From assembly GCA_016282495.1 (NCBI GenBank), contig JAEEKR010000030.1, forward strand, positions 1 through 49,757: a DNA stretch of 49,757 nt, given 5' to 3'. Origin of the DNA: Candidatus Saccharimonadota bacterium. GTDB lineage: Bacteria > Patescibacteriota > Saccharimonadia > Saccharimonadales > Saccharimonadaceae. Positions 1-9,812 of this stretch are shown here, one piece after another. The notes under the pieces were generated by a model. It was not told where the DNA came from. It did not search any database and saw only the letters and a list, made by a program, of their open reading frames with translations. A program made the translations under genes and the position numbers. Within the stretch, counting starts at the first letter, position 1, and every line of letters begins with the position of its first letter.

Positions 1-284
1 TCGGTTTATATCCGGCATGATCGTTAGGAATTTTGAGGAGATCTGCCCTTAGTACGAGAGGACCGGGGTGGACGAACCTCTAGTGTACGGGTTGTGGCCA
101 CCTGCTGCATCGCCCGGTAGCTATGTTCGGAAGAGATAAGCGCTGAAAGCATATTAAGCGCGAAGCCCACTCCAAGATAAGAATTCCCTATGAGATCCCA
201 GAAAGATGATCTGGTTGATAGGCTTTAAGTGGAAGCATGGCAACATGTGGAGCTGAGAAGTACTAATCGATCCATCGCCTTTTT
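1..284 (+). rRNA. 23S ribosomal RNA, 3' end (truncated by window start)
   Basis: Contains the sarcin-ricin loop AGTACGAGAGGACC and conserved 3' segments (GGTAGCTATGTTCGGAAGAGATAAGCGCTGAAAGCAT, GAGCTGAGAAGTACTAATCGATC). The 3' boundary is approximate. Confidence 0.96.
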
Positions 285-447
285 ATGTTCCAAGTTGTCT
301 CTATATGCTTGACATTACAGCGACAACTTGGTAGACTTATCTAGCAATCGGTGCTCGATATTCGCAAGAATTTCTCCGTAGGAGACACCGAACGTCATTT
401 AAAATCTTGGCACGAAAATGGACATCAATAGAGACGCAGACGCGCTC

Positions 448-558
448 AATTTGGTGCCCATAGCGCTGGGGAAATACCTGTTCCCATTCCGAACACAGAA
501 GTCAAGCCCAGTAGCGGCGATTATACTGCTCTGCGGGAAACTAGCAAGGTGCCAAATT
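448..558 (+). rRNA. 5S ribosomal RNA
   Basis: Terminal stem AATTTGGTGCC/GGTGCCAAATT; conserved CCCATTCCGAACACAGAAGTCAAGCCC core. Confidence 0.93.
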
Positions 559-566
559 ATACGGAT

Positions 567-590
567 AAGCCACCCCAACGGGTGGCTTTT
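567..590 (+). terminator. Rho-independent terminator of rRNA operon
   Basis: AAGCCACCC-CAAC-GGGTGGCTTTT immediately after 5S. Confidence 0.85.
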
Positions 591-701
591 CGTCTATCTA
601 GAAGCTAGCCAATAAAACCCTTGACAAATTACCATAAGTACGTTAGTATAAAAGACGTAAAAGTCATATAAACAAAAACATAAAATAAAAAGGATATAAG
701 G

Positions 702-3455
702 ATGGAATCATTCCGTCTTAAGAAAACTAGAAAAAAGCTCCTTGTTTCGACCTACATTTTTGTTGGTCTCGCTTTTTTAAGCACCGGAGCATACGCCGTT
801 ATAAACAATATTTCTAATACTAATGCCGAGGAGGAAGAATTCGTCTTTGGTTTTGACGAAGAAGGATTCGAATTTGGCGTCGACCCAGATAATTATGAAG
901 AAAGGTTTAATTCTAATTCAGTATTAGGCGCTTCTGCAGCAAACTTTGAAAAAACCTGCTTTTTAGATAAGGATGGACTTCCTTATTGTACTACAACTGA
1001 TTCTGGACGTCCCGTGCCTAGCGAACAATACCCAGCTAGCTATAGTTCTCTCAGTCAAGAAGACTGCATTAATTCCGTAGGATGCGTTAGCAGAGTAGAG
1101 AATCAGCATAATGAAAATCTCTGCTGGGCCTACTCTTATACTACAGCCATAGAAAGCACTATCAGAAATACTCTTTTCGAAACTCCTGAACTATCAGTCA
1201 AGCATTTGGACTACCAGCTTGCTAACAATTTTTCAGATCAAAATAATCCATACACTAGCTATATCTACGGCTCAAATGCTAGAAGAATAGGTTCCTCAGC
1301 TAATTATCAATTAGCATCTATTGTTTCAACTGGCCAAAATACTCTCGCCATAGAAGACAACTTCTGGCAAAAACTTCAAAACGAAGATAGCACCTTATCT
1401 GGCATCAACTCGTATGCTGAATACCTCAATAATCACTCTGGTTACAAAAGTAGAATAAGTTCAGACGTTGTGCTTAATGGGTCTAACTCTGAGTATAATC
1501 TTATATCTTATGACACGGCTAGCGGGTACCTTTATTACGGCGAAAATACTCCGTTTGAAGGGGAAGGTGCGCAATCTTATACTCGTGATAATTTCATCTT
1601 ATATCTTAAACAATCTATTCAAGATTACGGTGCGGTCGGCATTGGTACACACTATAACAAAACCGCCTGTGGCTATGTAGATAGTAACAATAATTTTACC
1701 ATCATAGATCGAACCACTCGTACTGGCAAAACTGAATGTAATAGCGGTAGTCTTTCTACTGGGCACGCCATCAATATAGTTGGTTGGGACGACAACTGGG
1801 AATATATTAACAATGGTGAGACCAAAAAAGGTGCCTTTATTATTCAAAATTCTTATGGCACGGCCCCAGGCAAAGAATATTTAGCTTACGAATCCGCCTT
1901 CACTAGCTTTTTTGTAGCTACTGGCGTAGAACATAGTAATTATGACCATATCTATGACTATACCGACCAATTAGGAAGTTACACCAAGAATAGTAGTTTA
2001 GAATCAAACTATCAACTTGAATATAATAGTCCAAATAACGTTACTCCTGCCGGAAATGAATTAATCTTTGAATTCGAGACTAAGTCAAATCAACCAGAAA
2101 AACTTGAAAGGATTGCCTTCTCGCAAAGATTTAAGTTGGCCGGAGTAGAATATGTATTTAGTCTAAGTACTGATGGTGGAGAGACATGGGAATGGATGGA
2201 TGTTTCTTACGATGATAAAGACAGTGTTAAATACTCCTATCCTGGCATGCAAAGCCTAGACTTATCTTCTGAGAATATTTTATTGGATGGATCTTTCATG
2301 ATAAAAGTGTATGCAGGATACAATTGTCTGGAACGATACGATGATCAGACTAGTCAAACATATACTTGTGAGCTTAATGATAAAACAGCGTATACCAGTA
2401 GTGATTTTACCGACTCCGAAAAGAAATATGATCTACTAACAGTATATACCACCGACGTAGATGCTAATACTACTGGTAACCATACAGTTACCTTCGTCAC
2501 CAATAACGAGAATTATGTTGGTCTATCCGATACTTCTATTACCGTCCCAGACGGAACAACGTTTTCTATAAACGATTCTACCAAGGAGATATCCTTCATT
2601 AAGGACAACAATGAAGTAGGAAGAGTCAGTGCAACTCTTTTAATCGCAGAAGAGGAGCACTACACTTATTCAATTATATATCCTAATCGATGGGAATCTA
2701 ATATCATCAGTTCGGATAGAACCATTGCAATAAATGCTCATAAGAAAGCCAAAGAATATACGATAAAGTTTCAAGGCCACTATATAGATGAAAATAATGA
2801 AGATCAGTATCTAACCTATATAGAAAAGAATGTGCCGTACGGGTCAACGCCAGTCTATAGACAATTACTTAGATATAGCGAAATTAGTACCATAATGGGC
2901 ACTAAGGTAGAGTATGAAGAACTTTCCATAAATCCAAACGTCCTAATATTTGGAGAAGGATACACCGGCAGCTTTAACTTTTCGGGCTGGGAGCCAGAAA
3001 TCATCCCGGTTACAGATGATGCTGTATATACGGCTAAGTTTAATATCGTTCAAGACTCAAATGGAGATGGACAAGGAAATCAGGGCGGTAGTGAAGAGGG
3101 ATCTAATGGAAATGAACAGGGAAATCAAGGTGGTAACGAAGAAAATCCTGTCAATGACAATCAGGGCAATCAAAATAGTAGTCAAGGTGGTAGTTCTAGT
3201 GGTAACACTGGAGGTTCTCCAGCAGTACCAAATACTGATCCTGATGATGGGATTAACATAGACCAAAGTAATGACATGAACGGCGGCAACTCAAGCTCAA
3301 AACAAGGAAGCTTTGTGGCAAACACTGGTTATCAAACCAGAGAAGACAATTACATTCAAGCAGATATGTTTATCACGGCCATGATACTCGGCACCATTGG
3401 TTTTGTCATATACATTATTAAAAATAGGAAGCATTTAAGATTAAGAACGACATAA
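702..3455 (+). CDS. Secreted/surface C1 (papain-like) cysteine protease with C-terminal membrane anchor
   Basis: N-terminal signal/TM segment; Cys motif NLCWAYSYTTAIES, His motif GHAINIVGW, Asn motif IIQNSYG; Gly/Asn/Gln-rich linker; C-terminal ANTG + TM + KNRKHLRLR tail. SD-like AAGGAT upstream. Confidence 0.85.
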   Translation: MESFRLKKTRKKLLVSTYIFVGLAFLSTGAYAVINNISNTNAEEEEFVFGFDEEGFEFGVDPDNYEERFNSNSVLGASAANFEKTCFLDKDGLPYCTTTDSGRPVPSEQYPASYSSLSQEDCINSVGCVSRVENQHNENLCWAYSYTTAIESTIRNTLFETPELSVKHLDYQLANNFSDQNNPYTSYIYGSNARRIGSSANYQLASIVSTGQNTLAIEDNFWQKLQNEDSTLSGINSYAEYLNNHSGYKSRISSDVVLNGSNSEYNLISYDTASGYLYYGENTPFEGEGAQSYTRDNFILYLKQSIQDYGAVGIGTHYNKTACGYVDSNNNFTIIDRTTRTGKTECNSGSLSTGHAINIVGWDDNWEYINNGETKKGAFIIQNSYGTAPGKEYLAYESAFTSFFVATGVEHSNYDHIYDYTDQLGSYTKNSSLESNYQLEYNSPNNVTPAGNELIFEFETKSNQPEKLERIAFSQRFKLAGVEYVFSLSTDGGETWEWMDVSYDDKDSVKYSYPGMQSLDLSSENILLDGSFMIKVYAGYNCLERYDDQTSQTYTCELNDKTAYTSSDFTDSEKKYDLLTVYTTDVDANTTGNHTVTFVTNNENYVGLSDTSITVPDGTTFSINDSTKEISFIKDNNEVGRVSATLLIAEEEHYTYSIIYPNRWESNIISSDRTIAINAHKKAKEYTIKFQGHYIDENNEDQYLTYIEKNVPYGSTPVYRQLLRYSEISTIMGTKVEYEELSINPNVLIFGEGYTGSFNFSGWEPEIIPVTDDAVYTAKFNIVQDSNGDGQGNQGGSEEGSNGNEQGNQGGNEENPVNDNQGNQNSSQGGSSSGNTGGSPAVPNTDPDDGINIDQSNDMNGGNSSSKQGSFVANTGYQTREDNYIQADMFITAMILGTIGFVIYIIKNRKHLRLRTT

Positions 3456-3485
3456 AACTAGATCTTGCGATTTTAAATAATAAAA

Positions 3486-3505
3486 AAGCCCGCATCAGCG
3501 GGCAG
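3486..3505 (-). terminator. Rho-independent terminator for the minus-strand gene
   Basis: Minus strand reads GCCCGC-TGAT-GCGGGC followed by TTTTTT. Confidence 0.75.
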
Positions 3506-3878
3506 TGTTTAGCAGTGTTATTACCTCTGAATAGTTCTCAGAAGTAGCCACTACTAGGAACCGATCTATCGGCTCCATTACAGGTGTATCATCTTCTCTT
3601 CTCGTAATAAAGAAAAACGAGTCCGGGTCAGTCGCACAGCGATAAATCTCGTAAGCAATACCGCGCATTTCCTTGCTCGAAAGTCTACCCACAGCGATTG
3701 CGGCCAGCGGTCGACAGAGAGTAATTGTGCGATATTTCTTCATCACTCTTGCAACGGCATCTTCGTTTTCACGTCTTTCTTTGCCTTTGCGACGAATCAT
3801 TACCAAGTCAAAGATAACGGCTCCGATCGCCAGGATAGAGATGAGAATAATAATAATGAGCGTGTTCGTATCTTTCAT
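3495..3878 (-). CDS. Small single-TM protein of unknown function (127 aa)
   Basis: Start trimmed from ORF-track 3932 to ATG 3878 (MKDTNTLIIII...), preceded by AAGGGGTGG; promoter TTGCTT-N17-TATAAT at 3921-3949. Confidence 0.65.
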   Translation of the reverse strand: MKDTNTLIIIILISILAIGAVIFDLVMIRRKGKERRENEDAVARVMKKYRTITLCRPLAAIAVGRLSSKEMRGIAYEIYRCATDPDSFFFITRREDDTPVMEPIDRFLVVATSENYSEVITLLNTAR

Positions 3879-3994
3879 AGTTCCACCCCTTTCTTTTTCA
3901 TATAGAAAGATACATCTCTTATTATAGCACAAAATCGCAAAAAAAGCAATGCCTCACGCAAAGTGGGGCATTACAAACAGGGGTGAAACAGAGA

Positions 3995-5101
3995 TTACTC
4001 TGCTTCAGCTTCTTCAAGCGCCGAGAGGAGAGAATCCTCAACGTTCTTCTTTTTCTTCTTTTCTGGAGCCTTAGCGAGCTCGATATCGATATCGTAGCCG
4101 GTAAGTTTAGAAGCTAGGCGCACGTTTTGACTTTGGCGACCGATAGCAATAGATTGCTGATCTTCGGTAACATAGGCCTTAGCCTTCTTATCTTTAATTT
4201 CAACCTTAACGATTTCAGCTGGAGAAAGAGCCTCGCGGATATATTCAGAGGCGTTGTCGCTCCAGTTAATAATATCGATTTTCTCGCGTTCACCGATTTC
4301 GTTGGTAACAGCCTGGACCCTAACACCACGGCCACCTACAAAGGTACCAACTGGGTCGACATCAGGGACAGTCGAAGCCACAGCGATTTTGGTGCGGCGA
4401 CCAGCTTCACGGGCGATGCCACGAATCTCTACGGTGTTATTCTCAATTTCTGGGACTTCCTGGCGGAAGAGATATTCTACAAACTCAGCACAGCCACGAG
4501 AGAGAATAAGTTGTGCACCACGTTCACCGCGTTCGATATCTTTGATAAACACCTTAATACGTGAACCAACAGAGTAATATTCGCCATCGATTTGCTCGGA
4601 TTTTGGCATGATACCAGTGGTTCTACCGAGGTCGATACGAACGATTTTTGGTTCCACGCGGGAAACGATACCAGTAACAATAGTGCCAATTTTGTCTTCA
4701 AACATTGCAAGCACAGCGTCGCGCTCGGCATCGCGGAGTCTTTGTACTACCACTTGTTTAGCGGTCATAGCAGCTACGCGGCCAAAGCTCGTTACGGCGT
4801 GTTTTTCTTCCACGATATCACCTATTTTCTTGCCTTTGCCGGCTTCTTTTAGGGGGATTTCGGTGGATGGGTTGTAAGCTACGCCATCTTCTACGACTTC
4901 GCGCGCTACAAAAACATCTGCGCTTCCAGTCTTGGTGTTTAGGATTGCACGTACGTTCATTTCGCGATCGCCGTTGTCTTTGCGCCAAGCGGCAGCAATC
5001 GCCATCTGGATTACATCGAGTACGGTCTCTTTTGGCAGGTTTTTCTCTTCGGCAATTACGCCTACCATGGTTGCCATCTGTTTGAGGTCTAGGTTTTCCA
5101 T
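3995..5101 (-). CDS. nusA: Transcription termination/antitermination factor NusA
   Basis: 368 aa with NusA N-terminal domain, S1 and KH domains (VGTFVGGRGVRVQAVTNEIGEREKIDIINWSDN, AIGRQSQNVRLASKLTGYDIDI). Confidence 0.97.
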   Translation of the reverse strand: MENLDLKQMATMVGVIAEEKNLPKETVLDVIQMAIAAAWRKDNGDREMNVRAILNTKTGSADVFVAREVVEDGVAYNPSTEIPLKEAGKGKKIGDIVEEKHAVTSFGRVAAMTAKQVVVQRLRDAERDAVLAMFEDKIGTIVTGIVSRVEPKIVRIDLGRTTGIMPKSEQIDGEYYSVGSRIKVFIKDIERGERGAQLILSRGCAEFVEYLFRQEVPEIENNTVEIRGIAREAGRRTKIAVASTVPDVDPVGTFVGGRGVRVQAVTNEIGEREKIDIINWSDNASEYIREALSPAEIVKVEIKDKKAKAYVTEDQQSIAIGRQSQNVRLASKLTGYDIDIELAKAPEKKKKKNVEDSLLSALEEAEAE

Positions 5102-5255
5102 ATTTCCTTTCTTTAATTAAAAACGCCGTCCTTTTTCAGGCCGGCCATATCTGTATACTTCAATTATATATAAAAACTTGCTTTTTGGCAATAGTTTTGC
5201 TAAAATAGAGATACTTACATTTACTTGTTTTTAACAATTTAATTAAAGGATTTTA

Positions 5256-7397
5256 ATGAACAAACAGGAACAGGACCGTCGTGCGCATCTGTTAAAAATG
5301 CGAGAAGAACGACTGCCGGGCATCAAAAAGAATTTTGAAGAGCTGCAAAAGCGCAATTTTAACTCTAATTTTGCGCCAGGTGGCAAAGACGAAAAATTAG
5401 TCAAAAAACCAGCTAAAGCTGCCGCAAAAACCACTAAAAAAGCCACCAAAACTGCGGCAAAAACTGCCAAAGCCAAGGCCGAAAAGCCGGACGTAACAGA
5501 GGCCGAAAAACGCAAAGTTAATCTCTCCGTCTCCACTAAAAAAGGCGAAATGGTGCATCATCAGCGCATGCTTTCACAGGATGTTAATGCGCAAGCCACT
5601 CAGCATATCATCGGTGTGCCAGTGAATAAATCTCGCTACAACGGCTATAAGGGCGCTCAGGTCACCAACGCGCAGCTAAAGTCTGCCCGTCCAGATCCAG
5701 AGGCCGTACGTATCATCCCAATCGGTGGTCTCGGCGAATTTGGTATCGGTAAAAATATGACTATTATCGAGTACAAGGGCGAAATAATCGTCGTTGATAT
5801 GGGCGTGCTCTTTGCTGGGGATGATTATCCTGGCGTCAATTACATGATCCCAGATATCAAATATCTCGAAGACAACATGGCAAACGTTAAAGCCATCCTC
5901 TTTACCCACGCCCACCTTGATCATATTGGTGCTTGTCGCCATCTCTTACCAAAATTTAATCCTTTAACCCCAATTTACGGCACCGATTTTACTCTTGGCA
6001 TGATCAAAAAACAAATGTCCGAGCTTGAAGATATCCCAGAGCTGAACTACTGTCCAGTCGACCCTTTTAAGCACGAACAAATCAAAGTCTCCGAGCATTT
6101 TTCCGTTGAATTTATTCATACGCTTCATTCTATTCCAGGCAACACTGCCATCGTAATCCGCACTCCAAACGGTGTAATTTATCTCTCTGGTGACTGGCGT
6201 CACGAAGAAAAGCCAATGGGCGTCCAGACTGACTACGAGCGCATCGACGAGATCGTCAAAAAAGAGGGAATCACTCTGATGCTAAACGAGTCCACCAATA
6301 TCGACTCCCCGGGCAAACACCCACATTCCGAATATGACGTTGGCGATAACCTCGGTAAAGTAATGGATAATTATGCCTCTGGCCGTATTATCGTCTCTTG
6401 TTTCTCCTCTCAGATTGGCCGTATCGAGCTTGTTTTAAAAGAAGCTGCCGAAAGAGGTAGAAAAGTCGCCTTCTCGGGCTTCTCGATGATCAATAACCTC
6501 GAGGTTGCTCTCCGCTCCAAATCTATCAAAGTACCAAAAGACACCATCATGAAAATGGAAGACATTATCAAGCTCCCAGATGATAAAGTCACTATCGTCT
6601 GTACTGGTTCTCAGGGCGAGCTCAACGCCGTACTGAATCGCATGGTCACCGGTGCACACAAATACATTAAGATCAAATCCACCGATACTATCGTCTTTAG
6701 TTCTAACCCAATTCCGGGCAACGAGCCACATGTGGTTAACACCGTAGATGGCCTCCTTCGTGAAGGCGCCCAGGTGATTCAAAATGGCAAAAACCACATC
6801 ACTAACCTTGGTCCGCTTCACCTTTCTGGCCACGCTTATTACGAGGATCACGTTGAATTTGTTACCAGATTAAACCCAACCAACTATATGCCATATCACG
6901 GCGAGTTTTACATGCTCGAACACAACGCCGAAATGGCCGAAAACGTTATCGGCATTCCTAGAGACAACATTATTATCTCTGATGATGGCGACGTGGTTGA
7001 GCTTACCAAAGATAGGAAAATCCGCCGCAACGGCCGCATTACGGTTGGCAACAAACTCTACGATGATGCCGATCAACAAGTTCACGAGGCCGTCATTAAG
7101 GATCGTATCCACATCTCTAGAGAGGGCATTTTTGTCATTATCTTGACACTTTCTAAGAAAACCGGCCGCTTAATTAAAACTCCAGATATTGTTTCCCGAG
7201 CGTTTATTTATCTCGATAATTCCGAAGATCTAATCGGTAAGATTCGTCATTATCTTCGCACCAAAACTGACAAATCCGTTTCCACCGACCCAGAGCTAAA
7301 AACTTTGAAAGAAGAAATCAAAGAAGACATCACTCATATTCTCTTTGACGCCACCGGCCACACACCGATTGTAATTCCAGTTATAAATAAAGTTTAA
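5256..7397 (+). CDS. rnj: Ribonuclease J (MBL-fold beta-CASP RNase) with Lys/Ala-rich N-terminal extension
   Basis: IPIGGLGEFGIGKNMTIIEY, metal motif FTHAHLDHIGA, beta-CASP motifs (TGSQGE, HLSGHAYYEDH); SD AAAGGA. Confidence 0.95.
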   Translation: MNKQEQDRRAHLLKMREERLPGIKKNFEELQKRNFNSNFAPGGKDEKLVKKPAKAAAKTTKKATKTAAKTAKAKAEKPDVTEAEKRKVNLSVSTKKGEMVHHQRMLSQDVNAQATQHIIGVPVNKSRYNGYKGAQVTNAQLKSARPDPEAVRIIPIGGLGEFGIGKNMTIIEYKGEIIVVDMGVLFAGDDYPGVNYMIPDIKYLEDNMANVKAILFTHAHLDHIGACRHLLPKFNPLTPIYGTDFTLGMIKKQMSELEDIPELNYCPVDPFKHEQIKVSEHFSVEFIHTLHSIPGNTAIVIRTPNGVIYLSGDWRHEEKPMGVQTDYERIDEIVKKEGITLMLNESTNIDSPGKHPHSEYDVGDNLGKVMDNYASGRIIVSCFSSQIGRIELVLKEAAERGRKVAFSGFSMINNLEVALRSKSIKVPKDTIMKMEDIIKLPDDKVTIVCTGSQGELNAVLNRMVTGAHKYIKIKSTDTIVFSSNPIPGNEPHVVNTVDGLLREGAQVIQNGKNHITNLGPLHLSGHAYYEDHVEFVTRLNPTNYMPYHGEFYMLEHNAEMAENVIGIPRDNIIISDDGDVVELTKDRKIRRNGRITVGNKLYDDADQQVHEAVIKDRIHISREGIFVIILTLSKKTGRLIKTPDIVSRAFIYLDNSEDLIGKIRHYLRTKTDKSVSTDPELKTLKEEIKEDITHILFDATGHTPIVIPVINKV

Positions 7398-7432
7398 AAA
7401 AGTCTTGACATCGCCAAAACTCTTGTGCAAAA

Positions 7433-7457
7433 AACCCCAAACACCTGGGGATTTTTG
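7433..7457 (+). terminator. Rho-independent terminator after RNase J gene
   Basis: CCCC-AAACACCT-GGGGATTTTT. Confidence 0.6.
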
Positions 7458-7476
7458 TCTAATACATTACATTTTT

Positions 7477-7563
7477 TGGTGCCCGAGACAGGGGTTGAAC
7501 CTGCACCTGATTACTCAGACTAGCACCTGAAGCTAGCGCGTCTGCCAATTCCGCCACTCGGGC
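7477..7563 (-). tRNA. tRNA-Leu (CAG), CCA encoded
   Basis: Minus strand GCCCGAGTGGCGGAATTGGCAGACGCGCTAGCTTCAGGTGCTAGTCTGAGTAATCAGGTGCAGGTTCAACCCCTGTCTCGGGCACCA; class II with long variable arm; anticodon loop TTCAGGT. Confidence 0.95.
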
Positions 7564-7581
7564 CTGCACATATTATACCAT

Positions 7582-7602
7582 AAAAAGCCCCCATAAGGGG
7601 GC
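7582..7602 (-). terminator. Rho-independent terminator of 7609-8424
   Basis: Minus strand GCCCCC-TTAT-GGGGGC-TTTTTA. Confidence 0.75.
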
Positions 7603-7608
7603 GAAGAG

Positions 7609-8424
7609 TCAGTCTTCATACCATGCAAAATTGAGGATATTTACGACTTCCTCTCCATCGAGATCTTCGTTAGGTGGAAACACAGAGGTTATTCTATCGA
7701 ATGCATTCAGCGCAGCGGTGAGAAGCGGCATTTCGATAGGATGATTTAAATCCTTCACAATCGCTCTTACGGCATTTGCCTCCTCTACTGAGGGCAGTTC
7801 GATAATGAGGCCAGGATTATTGATATAATTCTGCAAGGCCCGCTCAAAGTATTCCGATTCCAGCAGCGTTTTACTCCAGCGTGACAGAATTTCCATCAGT
7901 GAAGGATCACCAGCTTCCGAAGCCACCTGAATGAGCCTTAGCATTTCCGCGTAGGCCATTTTTAGACCAAAGTTTAGGGCCGGTTTCACTTTTTCAAAAT
8001 CTATTTTGGTATCACATTTGAAAAATCCATGTGTGGGATACTGTAAAATAGTTTGATGGAATGTTGCGCACATCTCCGTCGCAACTACCAGCTCATTACC
8101 GAGGCGGAGTACTTTCTGCATTCTTACATCAGCTGTCGTGATAAAATCGGACTCAAAATTCTCATTGATCTCGAGCGCCCGAAGAATCTCGAAGTCAGAT
8201 TTCTTGAGTAGGTTGAAGAAATCCTCCCGTTTATCATCAGGGATCATTTTGGCGAATTCACGCACAACTGCTTCTATTAGGGCGCAGAGGCCGAAGTAAG
8301 CAGTCACTTCGTCCTCGTTTTCGAATTCAACCTGAGTTACTTCAAACTTTGGGATTTCCTTAGTTTCTCCGTCGTCAATGACTTTGTCAAGGTATTCCTT
8401 AGCTTTTTCCTTTGTCCAATCCAT
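7609..8424 (-). CDS. Protein of unknown function (271 aa, soluble, mostly helical)
   Basis: Intact ORF, strong SD GGGAGGAAAGAAC-ATG, promoter TTGCGT-N17-TATAAT upstream, terminator downstream. Confidence 0.75.
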   Translation of the reverse strand: MDWTKEKAKEYLDKVIDDGETKEIPKFEVTQVEFENEDEVTAYFGLCALIEAVVREFAKMIPDDKREDFFNLLKKSDFEILRALEINENFESDFITTADVRMQKVLRLGNELVVATEMCATFHQTILQYPTHGFFKCDTKIDFEKVKPALNFGLKMAYAEMLRLIQVASEAGDPSLMEILSRWSKTLLESEYFERALQNYINNPGLIIELPSVEEANAVRAIVKDLNHPIEMPLLTAALNAFDRITSVFPPNEDLDGEEVVNILNFAWYED

Positions 8425-8567
8425 GTTCTTTCCTCCCTTTTAATGTACTTTTGGACAACTAAAATCTCTCGCTACTATTTTTCAAGCAACGTATCTTTAA
8501 TTATAGCACATTTTACTAAAAAACGCAAATTACAGCCTGTGATATAATAGATAAGATTGGAGGAAAC

Positions 8568-9797
8568 ATGATTAAACTAATTTATCCCGATACCAAAGTT
8601 GATACAGAGAAAGCCAAGCAGATTTTAGCTGAAATCAGCCAAAATCCGATGGGCGGTTGGTTTAATCTTCCCAATAATTACGATAAGGAAGAATTTGCTC
8701 GCATTAAGGAAGCTGCAAAAAAGATTAATAATAATTCTAAATATCTTGTTTGTATTGGTATCGGTGGTTCGTATCTTGGCCACCGCGCCTTGATTGAAGC
8801 TTTAGACCCAGTCAGTCCAACCAAGGTTCTTTATGCCGGCAATTCCTTGAGCTCTATTTCGCTTAAAAAAGTTCTAGACGAACTTGGCGACAATGATTTT
8901 TCCGTCAATGTTATTTCGAAATCCGGCACCACTACCGAGCCCGCCATCGCTTTCCGCATTTTTAAAGAAAAGCTGATTAAAAAATATGGCGAAGAAGAAG
9001 CAAACCGTCGCATTTTTGCCACTACCGACGCGAGTAAAGGTGCACTTCATGACGAAGCCGTGACAAAAGGTTACACTCGCTTTGTCGTGCCAGATAGTAT
9101 TGGTGGTAGGTATTCCGTCTTTACTGCCGTTGGGCTTCTTCCGCTTGCTGTCGCTGGCGTAAATATCGATAATCTTCTTGCTGGTGCTAAAGAGTTTACT
9201 AAAGATTTAGAAAACCCAGCAGAATCTGCGATATTAAGATACGCTTTTACGCGCCATGATTTTCGTGAAAGTGGCCACGATGTAGAGGTTTTATCCTCTT
9301 TCGAACCAAATTTGATGTATTTTAACGAATGGTGGAAACAACTATTCGGCGAATCCGAAGGTAAAGACGGTAAAGGCATTTTCCCAGCATCTGTTATTTG
9401 TACAACCGATCTTCATTCTATGGGCCAATATCTTCAAGAGGGTAGGAGAAACATTTTTGAAACCGTAATTAAAGTCGTGAATAGTGAGATCGACTTTACA
9501 ATTCCAAAGCTAGACGATGATTGCGACGGCCTTGGCTATCTTGAAGGAAAGAGCCTAAACCACGTTAATGAACAAGCCCTAGAAGCCACAGTTAGCGCAC
9601 ACAAAACTGGTAATATCCCAGTAATAAAAATTGAAATACCAGATATCTCCGAAAAATCATTCGGTGCTCTAATTTACTTCTTCGAAACCGCCTGTGCTGT
9701 CTCCGCCATCCTTGGTAAAGTCAATCCTTTCAACCAGCCAGGCGTAGAAGAATACAAACGCGAAATGTTTAAGCTTCTTGGTAAAACCGGATTTTGA
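8568..9797 (+). CDS. pgi: Glucose-6-phosphate isomerase
   Basis: VCIGIGGSYLGHRALIEAL, ISKSGTTTEPAIAFR, GGRYSVFTAVGLLPLAVAG. Confidence 0.96.
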   Translation: MIKLIYPDTKVDTEKAKQILAEISQNPMGGWFNLPNNYDKEEFARIKEAAKKINNNSKYLVCIGIGGSYLGHRALIEALDPVSPTKVLYAGNSLSSISLKKVLDELGDNDFSVNVISKSGTTTEPAIAFRIFKEKLIKKYGEEEANRRIFATTDASKGALHDEAVTKGYTRFVVPDSIGGRYSVFTAVGLLPLAVAGVNIDNLLAGAKEFTKDLENPAESAILRYAFTRHDFRESGHDVEVLSSFEPNLMYFNEWWKQLFGESEGKDGKGIFPASVICTTDLHSMGQYLQEGRRNIFETVIKVVNSEIDFTIPKLDDDCDGLGYLEGKSLNHVNEQALEATVSAHKTGNIPVIKIEIPDISEKSFGALIYFFETACAVSAILGKVNPFNQPGVEEYKREMFKLLGKTGF

Positions 9798-9812
9798 TGA
9801 TAAGATAATTAT

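Noticed and set aside
418-615. 65-aa plus-strand ORF
   Set aside because: Overlaps the 5S rRNA and its terminator; spurious.
2950-3266. ORFs on both strands within the Gly/Asn/Gln-rich linker
   Set aside because: Out-of-frame readings of a low-complexity repeat coding region of the protease.
4114-5120. Multiple overlapping ORFs opposite or out of frame with nusA
   Set aside because: nusA is conserved on the minus strand; the others are shadow ORFs with no SD or recognisable product.
8568-9797. Possible UGA recoding (as in Gracilibacteria/SR1)
   Set aside because: Conserved genes such as pgi and the MprF-like gene end at TGA at the expected C-terminus; no in-frame TGA interrupts conserved genes.
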